Source of the DNA: Sesamum alatum
Lineage: Eukaryota; Streptophyta; Magnoliopsida; Lamiales; Pedaliaceae
DNA: 64,000 nucleotides
Assembly (NCBI GenBank): GCA_034509735.1
Contig: JACGWO010000008.1
Coordinates: 10,737,864 to 10,801,863 of the forward strand
Reading direction: 5' to 3'
Shown here: one piece after another, positions 54,656 through 64,000 of the stretch
Numbering within the stretch: the stretch's first letter is position 1
Layout of the letters: each line of letters starts with the position of its first letter
Notes under the pieces: generated by a model
The model's database searches: none
What the model was told of the DNA's origin: nothing
The model's input: only the letters and a program-made list of their open reading frames with translations
Program-made: the position numbers and the translations under genes

Positions 54656-55540
54656 ATGTCTAAGTTCCATTAACCATGGTACTTGAGACTAATAAATTCA
54701 CAGAATGAAACTACTCGGACTGGCTGAGAAACCTGAGGATTGTCCTCGGTTTTGAGAACCAAGGCTACGTCTTGGACGAGCCGCCGCGAGCACTTACCGG
54801 AAGGGTCCACGCCAGAAGAATGTTTGAAGTTCGAGAAATGGCATGAGGGATAACCGGAAAGTACGCAGTATCATATTGGCTTCGATGTCTAACGAGAGGC
54901 TGGACAATGTCTCCGCCATAATCCTCCGCATGAACGAGGTTTATGTGGTTCCAGATAGGCATATTAGATTTGCCGCCACAAAAGCATTCTTTGGCACCAA
55001 GCTTGTTGAAGGATCGTCTGTACAAAGTCATGGGGTCAAGATGCTCTCCCTAGTGGAGAAACTGAGGACCTTAAAGCTGGGCTTAATAATGACACGTACA
55101 TTGACGTGATCCTCCAGTCGCTTCCTCCGTCCTATGACCATTTTTGTAAACTAAACATGAACGGACTTGAGAAGTCTATTCATAAGTTGATCAACATGCT
55201 GGTCCAATACGAGGCAACGACCACAAGTCAACGCCGGCGCGTATTAATAGGAGAGGCTTCGACCTCCAAGGCGAATGGCAAGACGGCCGGACGCTGGAAG
55301 AGGAAGAAGGGAAAAGGGAAGATGGTTGTGGCCCCTGCTCGTGCTCCAGGCGTCCTGTTGCTCCGTTGGGACCGAGCAAAGGAAAAGGGAAGGCCCGTGG
55401 TTCTCAGCGATCCAAGGCAAATGATGTCCTGCATGCATTACCAACGGAAGGGGCATTTGGAAGAGGGAGTGCCCACAACTCCTCTCCAACCCAGGTATGT
55501 TTGTGTTGAAGTAAACATGATAACTAATTCTGCTTTTATG
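54656..55540 (+). pseudogene. Element C gag
   Basis: It starts M-S-K-F-H at 54656; shifts follow within 15 codons. Recognisable blocks: D-W-L-R-N-L-R-I-V-L near 54719, D-N-R-K-V-R-S-I-I-L-A-S-M near 54848 (the I-Q-K-Q-Y codons are deleted), R-H-I-R-F-A-A-T-K-A-F-F, L-Q-S-L-P-P-S-Y-D near 55110 and L-I-N-M-L-V-Q-Y-E-A. The knuckle region C-M-H-Y-Q-R-K-G-H-L-E-E-G has lost two Cys. Dead copy. Confidence 0.87.
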
Positions 55541-56840
55541 GGTATTGGATACCGGGTGTGGTGCTCACATCTGCAATGATTTGCAGGCACTGCAAAGAAG
55601 CAGAAAGCTAACCAAGGATGAGATGATCCTGAGGCTAGGCAATGGCAAAGCCGTTGCTGCGGAAGCCGTAGGATCAATGGAGTTAGCAATTAGTAATCAT
55701 GTTAGGATTGTACTGAACGACTGTTTCTATGTACCTAGCATGATAAAAAATATTGTTTCTATCCCGGTCCTTGATAAGGAGGGATTTTCATTTACCATCA
55801 ATAAAAACGGCTTTTTTATTATTAAAGATGATATTTTCTCATCTACTTGGTACATTGGTCAACGGTCTGTACATACTGTCAATAGTCTAATTGGATTATG
55901 ACTGCGGAACACAAACGAAAACGGGATAATCATGATGACGCACAGATATGGCATGCGAGGTTAGGTCATATTTCTAAAGATAGGATAAGAAGGTTGGTGG
56001 ACTCAAAGAGTCTAGAAATAGATGATTTGGACAACCTACCGACATGCGAATCCTATCTGAAGGGAAAGATGACCAAAAAACCCTTTGTTGGACAAAGCAC
56101 GCTAGCCAATGGTCTATTGGATTTTGATCCATACGGATATCTATGGTCCACTAAATACTCAGGCTAGAGGTGGGTACTCGTACTTCATAACCTTTACCGA
56201 TGATCACTCACGGTATGGTTATGTTTACCTGATGAGGTATAAGTCTGAAGCCTTTGGAAGATTTAAGGGATACAGACTTGAAGTAGAGAACCAAACTGGT
56301 CGAAAGATCAAAACCCTTCGGTCGGACCGAGGTGGAGAGTATTTGAGTTGTGAGTTTACTGATTGTCTAAAAGAGAATAGGATTCTCTCTCAGTGGACCC
56401 TTCCTGGAACACCACAGCTAAATGGTGTGTCTGAAAGGAGGAATCGGACCTTGTTGGACATGGTCCGATCCATGATGAGTTTTACTGAACTTCCCCTTTT
56501 CTTCTGGGGATATGCTCTTGAGACGACGGCCAAAGTTTTGAACTTGGCGCCATCTAAGAAGATATCCCAGACGCCATATGAGATATGGCATGGCAAGCCT
56601 ACCTCCTACAAATACTTAAAAGTGTGGGGTTGCCCCGCATATGTCAAGAGATTAGTGGGAGATAAACTGGACTCGAGGTCTAGTTTATGCAGGTTCATCG
56701 GCTATCTGAAAGAAACTGCGGGGTGTTATTTCTATGATCCCTCCGAGCAAAAGGTTTTTATCTCGCAAAACGCAGTGTTCTTGGAAAAGGGTTTTCCATC
56801 GGATAGTCGGCGCGATGAGGTACTCCATGAGGCGCAGTGA
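55541..56840 (+). pseudogene. Element C protease and integrase
   Basis: The protease frame 55545-55901 starts at M-D-T-G-C-G-A-H-I-C-N-D and keeps the D-T-G site and Y-V-P-S-M-I-K-N-I. The pre-integrase frame 55898-56167 has W-H-A-R-L-G-H-I. After one shift, 56109-56840 gives a continuous 243-codon integrase: H-T-D-I-Y-G-P-L (Asp), [18 protein letters not shown] (Asp), N-G-V-S-E-R-R-N-R-T (Glu) and C-R-F-I-G-Y. The D,D,E triad is complete, making this the best integrase of the four Copia copies. Confidence 0.92.
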
Positions 56841-57780
56841 CGTCTGAGCCGGTAGTTCCCACTGATAATGTTCCAGTCCTCCGTAGGTCGGCCAGAGTAT
56901 CCCATGCACTTGATAGGTATGATTTCTGGGCCTGACCGGTCAGTTGGATAAGATCCAAAGACATACAGAGAAGCGATGTCGGACATCGATTCGGATAAGT
57001 GGCTTGAGGCCATGAAATCCGAGATAGACTCGATGGGAACAAATCAGGTTTGGACCCTGGTGGACCCACCCAAAAGGGTAACACCCGTAGGGTGTAAATG
57101 GGTCTGCAAACGTAAGCTTGGAGCTGACGGGGAGGTTACAACCTTCAAAGCCAAGCTTGTGGCGAAAAGGTTACACTCAGCGACCCGGGGTCGATTTTGA
57201 GGAAACCTACTCGCCTGTAGGAATGGCTAAGTCCATTCGAATACTGCTTGCCATAGAAGCATGGTATGACTATGAAATATGACAGATGGATGTGAAAACG
57301 ACCTTCCTCAACGATTTCATAGAGGAAGAGATCTATATGAATCAGCCGGAAGGTTTCACAACTGTTGGAGAAAAAGTAGAAGGTCTGCCGTCGTCCAAAG
57401 GTCCATCTATGGCCTCAAAACAAGCTTCCCAAAGCGGAACATACGTTTTTGATGAAGTCATTACGAGGATATGATTTCATCAAGAACGAGTCCAATCCTT
57501 GTGTATACAAGTAGATCAGTGGGAGACTCGGTTGCGTTCTCTAGTGCTTTACGTAGATGACATCATGCTCATTGGGAATGACGCTAAGATGTGGGTACCA
57601 CTAAAGCTTGGTTGTCAACACAATTCTCCCATGAAGGATATGGGTGAGGCATCCTACATCCTTGGCATCAAGATCTACAGGGATAGATCTAGAGGGATGT
57701 TAGGAATAGCCCAGTCCTCGTATATTGAGAAAGTCTTGAAGAGATTCAAGATGGAGAACTCAAAATGAGGATTCTTTCCT
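56841..57780 (+). pseudogene. Element C reverse transcriptase
   Basis: The 56976-57200 frame has W-L-E-A-M-K-S-E-I-D-S-M, N-Q-V-W-T-L-V-D and C-K-W-V-C-K-R-K-L-G-A-D-G-E-V. After a shift come M-D-V-K-T-T-F-L-N near 57286 and, in the 57499-57768 frame, L-Y-V-D-D-I-M-L-I-G-N-D (catalytic box at 57550-57561) and G-E-A-S-Y-I-L-G. At least three indels break the domain. Confidence 0.9.
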
Positions 57781-58573
57781 ATGAGGCATGGAATTAAGTT
57801 ATCCAATAAGCAGTCTCCTTAAGACTGATAAGGGAGCTTAAACGAATGTTGGACATCCCCTATGCTTCAGCCGTAGGGCAGATACAATATGTTGTTTAGT
57901 GCACTAGACCTGACTGTGGCTTTCGATTTGAGTGTAACTAGTCGATATCAGCGTGTTCCCCGAGAGGCACACTGGGAGTTGCAGGTTAAGAATATCCTAA
58001 AGTACTTGAAAAAGGACTAAGGGACATGATCTTGATCTAATACGCGCGGTGGAGAGTTGATACTGTGAAGGCTATAGCGATTGCTAGCGTTTCCAATCGG
58101 AATGACGATGATGCCAAGTCTCAGTCTGGTTATGTGTTCCACACTTAATGTGGCCGTGGTTGCTTAGAAGAGTTCCAAGCCAGGCTACCACGGCGGACTC
58201 CACCACAGAGTCTGAATACATAGCAGCTTCGGAAGCTGCTAAGGAGAGCATGTTTGGACTGAAGAGCTATAATCCAAGAGTGGGCGTAGTACTAGCATCG
58301 CTGAGCCAGTGGTTATCTTTTGCAATAACAACGGGGCCATAGCGCAAGCAAAAGAGCTGAGATTCTCATCACCCGATCCAAGCATATTCTTAGACGCTAT
58401 CATCTGCTTAGAGAGATGGTTAGCAGGGGTGACGTTCGGATGGACCGAGTCAGCTCCGTAGAAAACATAGCAGATCCACTTACTAAGCCCGTGTCGCAAG
58501 TTGCCCATACTCAACATCTGGATAAGATGGGTTTGAGGTCAATGGGTGATTGGCTTTAGGTCAAGTGGGAGAT
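57781..58573 (+). pseudogene. Element C RNase H and polypurine tract
   Basis: Blocks near 57860 (P-Y-A-S-A-V-G), 58080 (A-S-x-S-N-R-N-D-D-D-A-K-S-Q-S) and the 58148-58342 frame (A-T-T-A-D-S-T-T-E-S-E-Y-I-A-A-S-E-A-A-K-E) identify Copia RNase H. The end H-L-D-K-M-G-L-R-S-M-G-D-W-L at about 58514-58555 matches family C termini. AGGTCAAGTGGGAGAT then abuts the LTR at 58574. Confidence 0.87.
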
Positions 58574-60791
58574 TGTTAGAATAGGTGACCAGAAAGTCAA
58601 TAGGTTTGGCGATTTGTAACCTATTCGACAACTTGATGTAAATGTAATATTATTATGTGATGAATAAAATGAGTGTTCGTCACTATTGGTGTCTACTTGT
58701 TGCGCTCATTTTACATATGTTAAAACGGTGTTTTACTATATCGCAACAAAGCCCACAGACCACGGTTAACAACTCATGCAGTTGGGCCACGCACTGGATG
58801 GTGGTCATGAAACCAACTGATTGAGAGTTGGGTCTGAAACGTTCCAAGTGAGGACCTCGAGACAGGGGATCGAGAGTCCTATTGAGACTTGCATCAAGAG
58901 TCGTGTTCATTTGGATGAGTGCCGTGTTTCATCGGCGACAGGCGTGGATGCGTACATGATCTTGAATGGTTGGTTGACTGGGGTCGAGCCGACTGGACTG
59001 ACTCGCAGGGATCATCATATGGAAGCCTTGGAGGCTTGGTTGGTATGATTGGATTTCCCCGGTTCCGATAGTACGGGAGTAGTCCTCACACTTGAGGAGT
59101 CATGGCAGTCGCGTGCACGGGACGGCTGTATCTTGGATCTGGCGAGAGGTGATCATTTTGTAAGATGATCATTATAAGCCTTGTCCAGTGCAGTCAGAAT
59201 GTGTAGCGAGGACGGTGGATTCCAAGAAGAGGATCCACCCCCTATCAGTATGTGAAGAGGTATCTCCTATGCACTCGGAGACACGTTCATGCTGTTTAAA
59301 GCTGTGGCCATAGTGGTTGGTCGAACAGGGAATGGTTTCCTGTGTCGACGCAACGAAGCATATGTAGTCTCGAGTATTAAGCATAGATGCCTAGTCAAGG
59401 ATGGGAACCGACGCCCAATTCCATACCCTAGACTAAGGCCAAGAGACGGTAGACGGAAGGACCGTACCCGTACGGAATCGGCGTCCAAAATGTTCACGCC
59501 AACATTCACCTAGTCTCTAGTGCCATGGACCGTTGCTAGAACGGCCACCTATGGCAACGGGCCCTTGTGGACACGGGCCCAAGTCTAGCTGAGGGTGAAC
59601 CTAAAGGGAAACACACATATCACCGAGAAGGTTGAGAGGTGACTTGGAGTCAATCTCGAAGGATAAATAAGTAATTGGATTACTTAAGGGATAGTCCATT
59701 GGATGGACGAGCCGATATTGTATCGAGCCTCGTTTAATCGGTAAATTGAATTTATCGATTAATTATGGAAAGTGGAGATGTTGGATCTTTTGATTGGATT
59801 AAAAGACCAACGGGAATAATTAAGTGGACATTAAATTGGATTTAATTTTGGGTTCGTTCGTAATTGGATTACGATAAAATCCGGTCCGTTAAATTTTGAC
59901 CCGAGAGGAGAAATAATTCCTATTTTTCGAATAGGAAGAAGTTGGACTTTCTTCCATATTGAAGCATGGCCGAAATGCTCCCTTGGAGGAAGTAAAGTCA
60001 GCCATGTTTTATAAAAGGTGGTAAGTTGACTTATCTCTTTCGGAAAGAGACAAATCAACTTCAATCTAGCCCTTTCCGTTTGGTATGATTTGATCATACC
60101 TTAAAAGTTGGTAAGCTTGATTGAAGAATTAATTGTGATCGATTGAGATGTATCTAGACATCCTTGGATGAACCTAGACACATTCCAATAATCACATTAA
60201 TTATGTATATATATGAGTATATACAATACCTTGTGTAATAGAATCATTATTCATCTTTTTCAAGGAAAAAGAAGAAGAATTTTCAGCCCCTCTCTCCTCT
60301 CTAACTCTCGGCCATCTCTCTCCCTTCCTACTTGTGTTTTTCACTTGATTTTGAATCAAAAGGAAGAACAAAGTAGATTTAAGAGAACACTAATTCATAG
60401 TATTTTCTCTTGAACCGATTCCTTCCTAAACCCATTTTCTTCTAGCAAAGAAAACGTGTGTTTCTTCCGGTGTGGTGTGGATCACCTTTGGAGAATCCAT
60501 ACGTTTGGATTTCATGAGCATTCCGAAAAAAGGAACAACACAAGTAGCCGAGCACACGTAAAGTCATCAAAGGTAACAATTTATTACGCTTTGATAGTTT
60601 TGTTTTTAATCTATGCCCTATGTGTTACATGTATGCTTTTAACATTAATACATCCTACATCGAACACCCGATTGAGCACCCGAAAGGTACACCCCTTGGA
60701 AAACGTTTATTTAAATTTGTTTTAAATTTACGCACTATTTCTCACTTTCTTGCTTCCGCTCGCACTCCCGGGCGGATTCGCTTGTCCTTCA
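58574..60791 (+). repeat. Element C right LTR, 2218 bp
   Basis: It starts TGTTAGAATAGGTGACC and ends GTCCTTCA. The first ~1.1 kb is homologous to the Copia-1, A and B LTRs, but the 3' part (from about 59940, with TTGAAGCATGG) is of a different type from those of Copia-1 and A. Confidence 0.92.
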
Positions 60792-61295
60792 GTGACTGCC
60801 ATGGTTCCTCAAGTCTGAGGACTACTCCCATACTATCGGAGCCGGAGAATTGAGTCATACTAATCAAGCCTCCAAGACTTCCATATGATGATTCCCCGCG
60901 AGTCAGTTTAGTCGACTAACCCACTAAGATCGTATGGACGTCCCACGTCTGTCGCTGATGAGACGCGACACTCATCCAATGAATACGACTCTTAGTGAAA
61001 GTTTCCATAGGGCTCTCGATGCCCAGTCTCACTTGGAACATTTCAGAACCAACCCTCATCAGTTTGTTTCATAGCCACCATCCAATACGCGGCCCAACTG
61101 CATGGATTTTCCAATTGATGTGGCATCCATTATGACGTTAAAGAACCATTTACTGTAATGGGTAAACACAATAGATATATGTGCCAATGATGAACACTTA
61201 CTATATTCATCTAGACGATATTACTTTTAATAAAGATTATTGAATAGTTCCCAAAACTGCTAATTCAATTGGCTTTCTGATCACCTATACCAACA
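60792..61295 (-). repeat. Copia LTR remnant D, right (5'-end) piece
   Basis: Reversed, it begins TGTTGGTATAGGTGATCAG at 61295 and follows the first ~500 bp of the Copia-1 LTR to AGTCAC at 60792. It directly follows element C. Together with 33366-33830 it is the remains of an older minus-strand LTR (or of both LTRs of one element) into which the other Copia copies went. Confidence 0.75.
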
Positions 61296-62520
61296 CCCCA
61301 AAACCACATCATATCTATTCACTATACTCTAATGAGAAAGTGAGAGCTTGTGAGAGTATGTGCATTGCTTTTCGAAAGTTGTGTTGGAGGTTCCTCACAT
61401 GAATCCAGAACTCTTAGCAAGCATCATGTAACAAAATCCGAGGAGAAGTAGGTTCAGGGAATAAATCCCCGGGAAGCCCCCAACCACCCAGGAGGAGTTG
61501 TTGTTAAGAGCTATAAAATACATAACAATCGAGAATCTGTCGGCTTAAGGTCAATGACTCCATTAAAGGAAGATATGATGAAGAAGAGGAAATGATACCC
61601 CCCCCAAGGTGGAAGGAAATAGATGGGAATGCAAGCGCATACCTCAAGGTGACTTAGTGCGATATAATCCTTTAAATTCAATACGCGAAAATCCTCTCGG
61701 TGGCAAAGCAACAAGGTTTGGTACGATGGCCCTTCCCCATGAAAAACAATCTTGAGAGGATGAATCCGACAAGTATTGCCACTTCCACAGAGGTCAAGGC
61801 CATAGTACAAATGAATATCATCATTTAAAGAATGAAATTGAAAAGCTTATCCAGACAGGATACCTGAAATAGTTTGTAGACCAAAGAAAGCCAAGGACCC
61901 AGGAACACGTTGTTGAGGAAGGGCGCATTGCGCCCCACATCAATATGGAAGAAAGATCAAGAGGAGAACAGACGATGAAGGATAACTTCTCTACTGAAGG
62001 GGTTATTGGAGTCATCTTCAGAGGCCCCACAGGAGGAGACTCGGCGCGAGCAGGAAAGGCTACCATAAGAAAGCTAGTGAGGCATCCAACTATGTGGCGT
62101 TCAATGAAGCCGCAATCAACCAGTCGAAGAGTTGTGAAAGCAAGGAAGTTGTCAATCCACAGGACATGGAGGGAAACATTCCCCCTAACAACGAGCCCAT
62201 AATAGTGACAACCACCATATCGAATTTTTGAGTTAAGAAATTCCTGATAGATGTAGTTGAGCCGTTAGGAAAGGTAATGCTACCTATATCACTGGGTTCT
62301 TATAAAAAACAAGCAACCAAACTTGTGAAGTTTTTGGTGGTGGATTCTCCGTAGCATATAACATATTCTCATCAGGCCTAGTTTAAACATTTTTCAAGTC
62401 GTAGCATCCACCTATCATTTAAAGATAAAATTCACAACACCAAATGGGATTGGAGAAGAAATTGGCGAAAGGAGGCCGACAAGAGAATGTTATGTCAATA
62501 CATTGAGATACCCGCATTAT
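61296..62520 (+). pseudogene. Tat-2 gag C-terminal half and protease start
   Basis: The sequence resumes the gag core interrupted at 33365: P-K-T-T-S-Y-L-F-T-I, then E-S-L-x-E-Y-V and V-L-E-V-P-H-M-N-P-E-L-L-A-S-I-M near 61370-61428. The knuckle is at 61768-61815, K-Y-C-H-F-H-R-G-Q-G-H-S-T-N-E-Y, whose last Cys is Tyr; it is followed by L-K-N-E-I-E-K-L-I-Q-T-G-Y-L-K. A decayed protease stretch (F-L-I-D-V-V near 62240, where L-I-D-S-G is expected) and R-E-C-Y-V near 62489 end the homology. No RT follows, so the rest of Tat-2 is deleted. Confidence 0.8.
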
Positions 62521-63355
62521 AGTGCACTAGATTGAATGTAGTAAACAAATACAATATAAATAATAGAATATAATTGATTAAATTGATGTTTTTAAAATTT
62601 TTTAAAACTTAGTTTATTGTTGACGTATGAAAAGATAAAATGTACCTCCTTTCTTTTCTTTTTTACTGAAAAGATGGATTAGGTCCCGCTGTAAATGAGT
62701 GTAAGATGACTAAAGCTATCATTTTGTATTATCTTCTAAGATCAAATAAATTTTGGATTTGGATCAGAGACATACATAAACGCTTGGAAAAGATGAACCG
62801 GAAGTCACATTGGAAGTGAAAAAAAAGTCAATTGTTTTTTTTCCTTGTAAGAATTAAAATACATAATTGATTTAAACTCTAATTTTACGATAGAGACGCT
62901 GCTAATGGCACATTGATGCAACATCAAAGTGTGGTACAAAGTCTTAATTTTTATTTTTTTTGGGGGAATGGGACACATGACATTTCTCTACAGAAGAGAA
63001 AAGATTGGCGAAATAAAATTAAGTGATAATTTAATATTCTCACTAATTGTATGTATATTTGTTAAAGAGAACTTTTATTTGTCACAATAAATAAATTTCA
63101 TAATATTAGTTGTAACCATTATTTTGTAAAAATGTTATTAGCGATAATTAGTGATAAAAAAGATCCTCATAAAATTGTCACTAAAGATAATATAATTACA
63201 CTTGTATAGTAACGACTTAATAAGAACAAATAATTATTATCACTAATGTCATTATAGACGTATTACCAATTATTTATAATTACAATACTTGTGGGTAATT
63301 CGTATCACTAATAATTATATAGCTAATGACAAGATTAAAATTGTTGTGACTTAAT
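62521..63355. repeat. AT-rich spacer with a dispersed non-coding repeat
   Basis: Around 63080-63190 (GTCACAATAAATAAATTTC, TTTTGTAAAAATGTTATTAG, AATTAGTGATAAAAA) the sequence resembles 21376-21460 in word order. Short words such as ATTATTATCACTAAT recur to 63350 and also resemble 21760-21850. It is non-coding, possibly an old DNA element. I see no gene. Confidence 0.4.
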
Positions 63356-64000
63356 AGGCAAAATCATACTTTTGGTCCTACTAGATTGGATAGTTCTCAC
63401 TTATGATCCCTAACCTTATGGGTCAAATTTAAAGATTTGAAACCCTAAAATTTTGATATTATTGGTCACAGGTCGTTAATTGTTGAAGGAAATGGCATGT
63501 GTAGTTAGTAAACAATTGTTGACTTGACTAAAGAATTGCAAAATTCTATTTTACTCCCTACATTTTTCAAAAAACGCTAGACAGCGCCCCCCCCCCCCCC
63601 CCAAAAAAAAAAATATTTTGAAAAAAAGATACTTTTATGGACTCAATTTAACTAAAATATCTTTTTTATCTTATAAAATTACCCTCATTTTTCATTTTGA
63701 TTTTTTTTTTTGCATTTTTCTCATTTCTAAAAAATAAATAATTATTTTTAAATACAAATACCCACTTTAAATTTTTTATATCTAAATTAACATTACATAA
63801 AATTAATGTACTAAAGTTCCTTTTCAAATTTAAAACATCTATGTGAATATAAATATTAATCAATTATAATAATTATATATTATTAAGTAACTTAACTTAT
63901 TATTTAATTTAAACATATTTAAATAAATTCTATTATTTATTATAAATAATATTTAAGTTATAAAAAAATAAAGTTAAAAAAATAAAATTAAGCCCCCAAC
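63356..64000. other. Possible TIR element start, then AT-rich DNA with C16-A11 tract
   Basis: AGGCAAAATCATACTTTTGG at about 63356 resembles the GG(G/C)(T/A)AAAAT...TTTTGGT terminus of the foldback element at 10153, and sequence on phrases such as TTGGTCC continues; the other end would lie outside the window. A run of 16 C (63587-63602) followed by 11 A is present. Short frames here have no motif and reflect composition. Confidence 0.35.

Larger units (their letters stand above)
51857..60791 (+). mobile_element. Ty1/Copia element C, left LTR truncated
   Basis: The plus-strand element has a partial left LTR (to 52718), primer site, leader, gag, protease, integrase, RT, RNase H, polypurine tract and a full right LTR (58574-60791). 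Integrase is nearly open; the others are broken by small indels. The left LTR lacks its first ~1.36 kb relative to the right one. After 60791 the sequence is LTR D, not a duplication of the left flank. Confidence 0.9.

Noticed and set aside
1..64000. A novel defence system, biosynthetic cluster or viral insertion
   Set aside because: All coding blocks outside the 69-aa gene match retroelement domains in standard order. No envelope-like frame, phage-like gene, enzyme cluster or CRISPR repeat was seen on either strand.

Overview
The window looks like heterochromatic or intergenic DNA from a flowering plant, probably a dicot. The evidence is L1-type LINE, Ty3/Gypsy Tat-lineage and Ty1/Copia elements with initiator-Met tRNA primer sites, CACTA- and hAT-like MITEs, tRNA-derived SINE heads, and very AT-rich spacers. 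I cannot name the species. More than four fifths of the window is transposable elements. I see no CRISPR, no operon and no bacterial or viral cargo. One short, GC-rich open reading frame at 7467-7676 (69 aa) is the only credible host gene.

Layout. 1-~6000: a decayed plant L1-type LINE on + (ORF1, endonuclease, reverse transcriptase, zf-RVT, RNase H). 6000-12177: AT-rich spacer with a CACTA-like MITE, the short host gene, two SINE heads, TIR elements and a 1.3-kb foldback element. 12178-21331: a complete Tat-lineage Gypsy element with 5-bp target duplications (ATTAT). It carries gag, protease, RT, two RNase H domains, integrase and a spliced antisense gene, all damaged by stops or frameshifts. 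22009-31611: a complete Copia element (Copia-1, +) with 2.2-kb LTRs and GGGGT target duplications but a ruined pol. It sits beside, and apparently in the 5' LTR of, an older second Tat element (Tat-2).

31617-62520 is the most informative part. The gag of Tat-2 starts at about 32.5 kb, stops at about 33365 and resumes in the same domain order at about 61296. The roughly 28 kb between is a nest of Copia insertions: an old LTR remnant (D, 33366-33830 and 60792-61295, minus); element A (33831-44078, minus), the best-preserved copy; element B (44079-~51850, minus), missing its 5' end; and element C (~51857-60791, +), whose left LTR is truncated. B and C meet head to head at about 51.85 kb. 62520-64000 is AT-rich spacer with repeat remnants.

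The element genes would once have worked together as replication units: Gag forms particles, protease matures them, RT and RNase H copy the RNA from a tRNA primer, and integrase inserts the copy. No copy here is intact across all functions. I found no clearly new biological system. The observations most worth following are the split Tat-2 gag, a GC-rich block and a conserved 16-bp inverted repeat in all four Copia leaders, the spliced antisense gene of the Tat element, and the small host gene.
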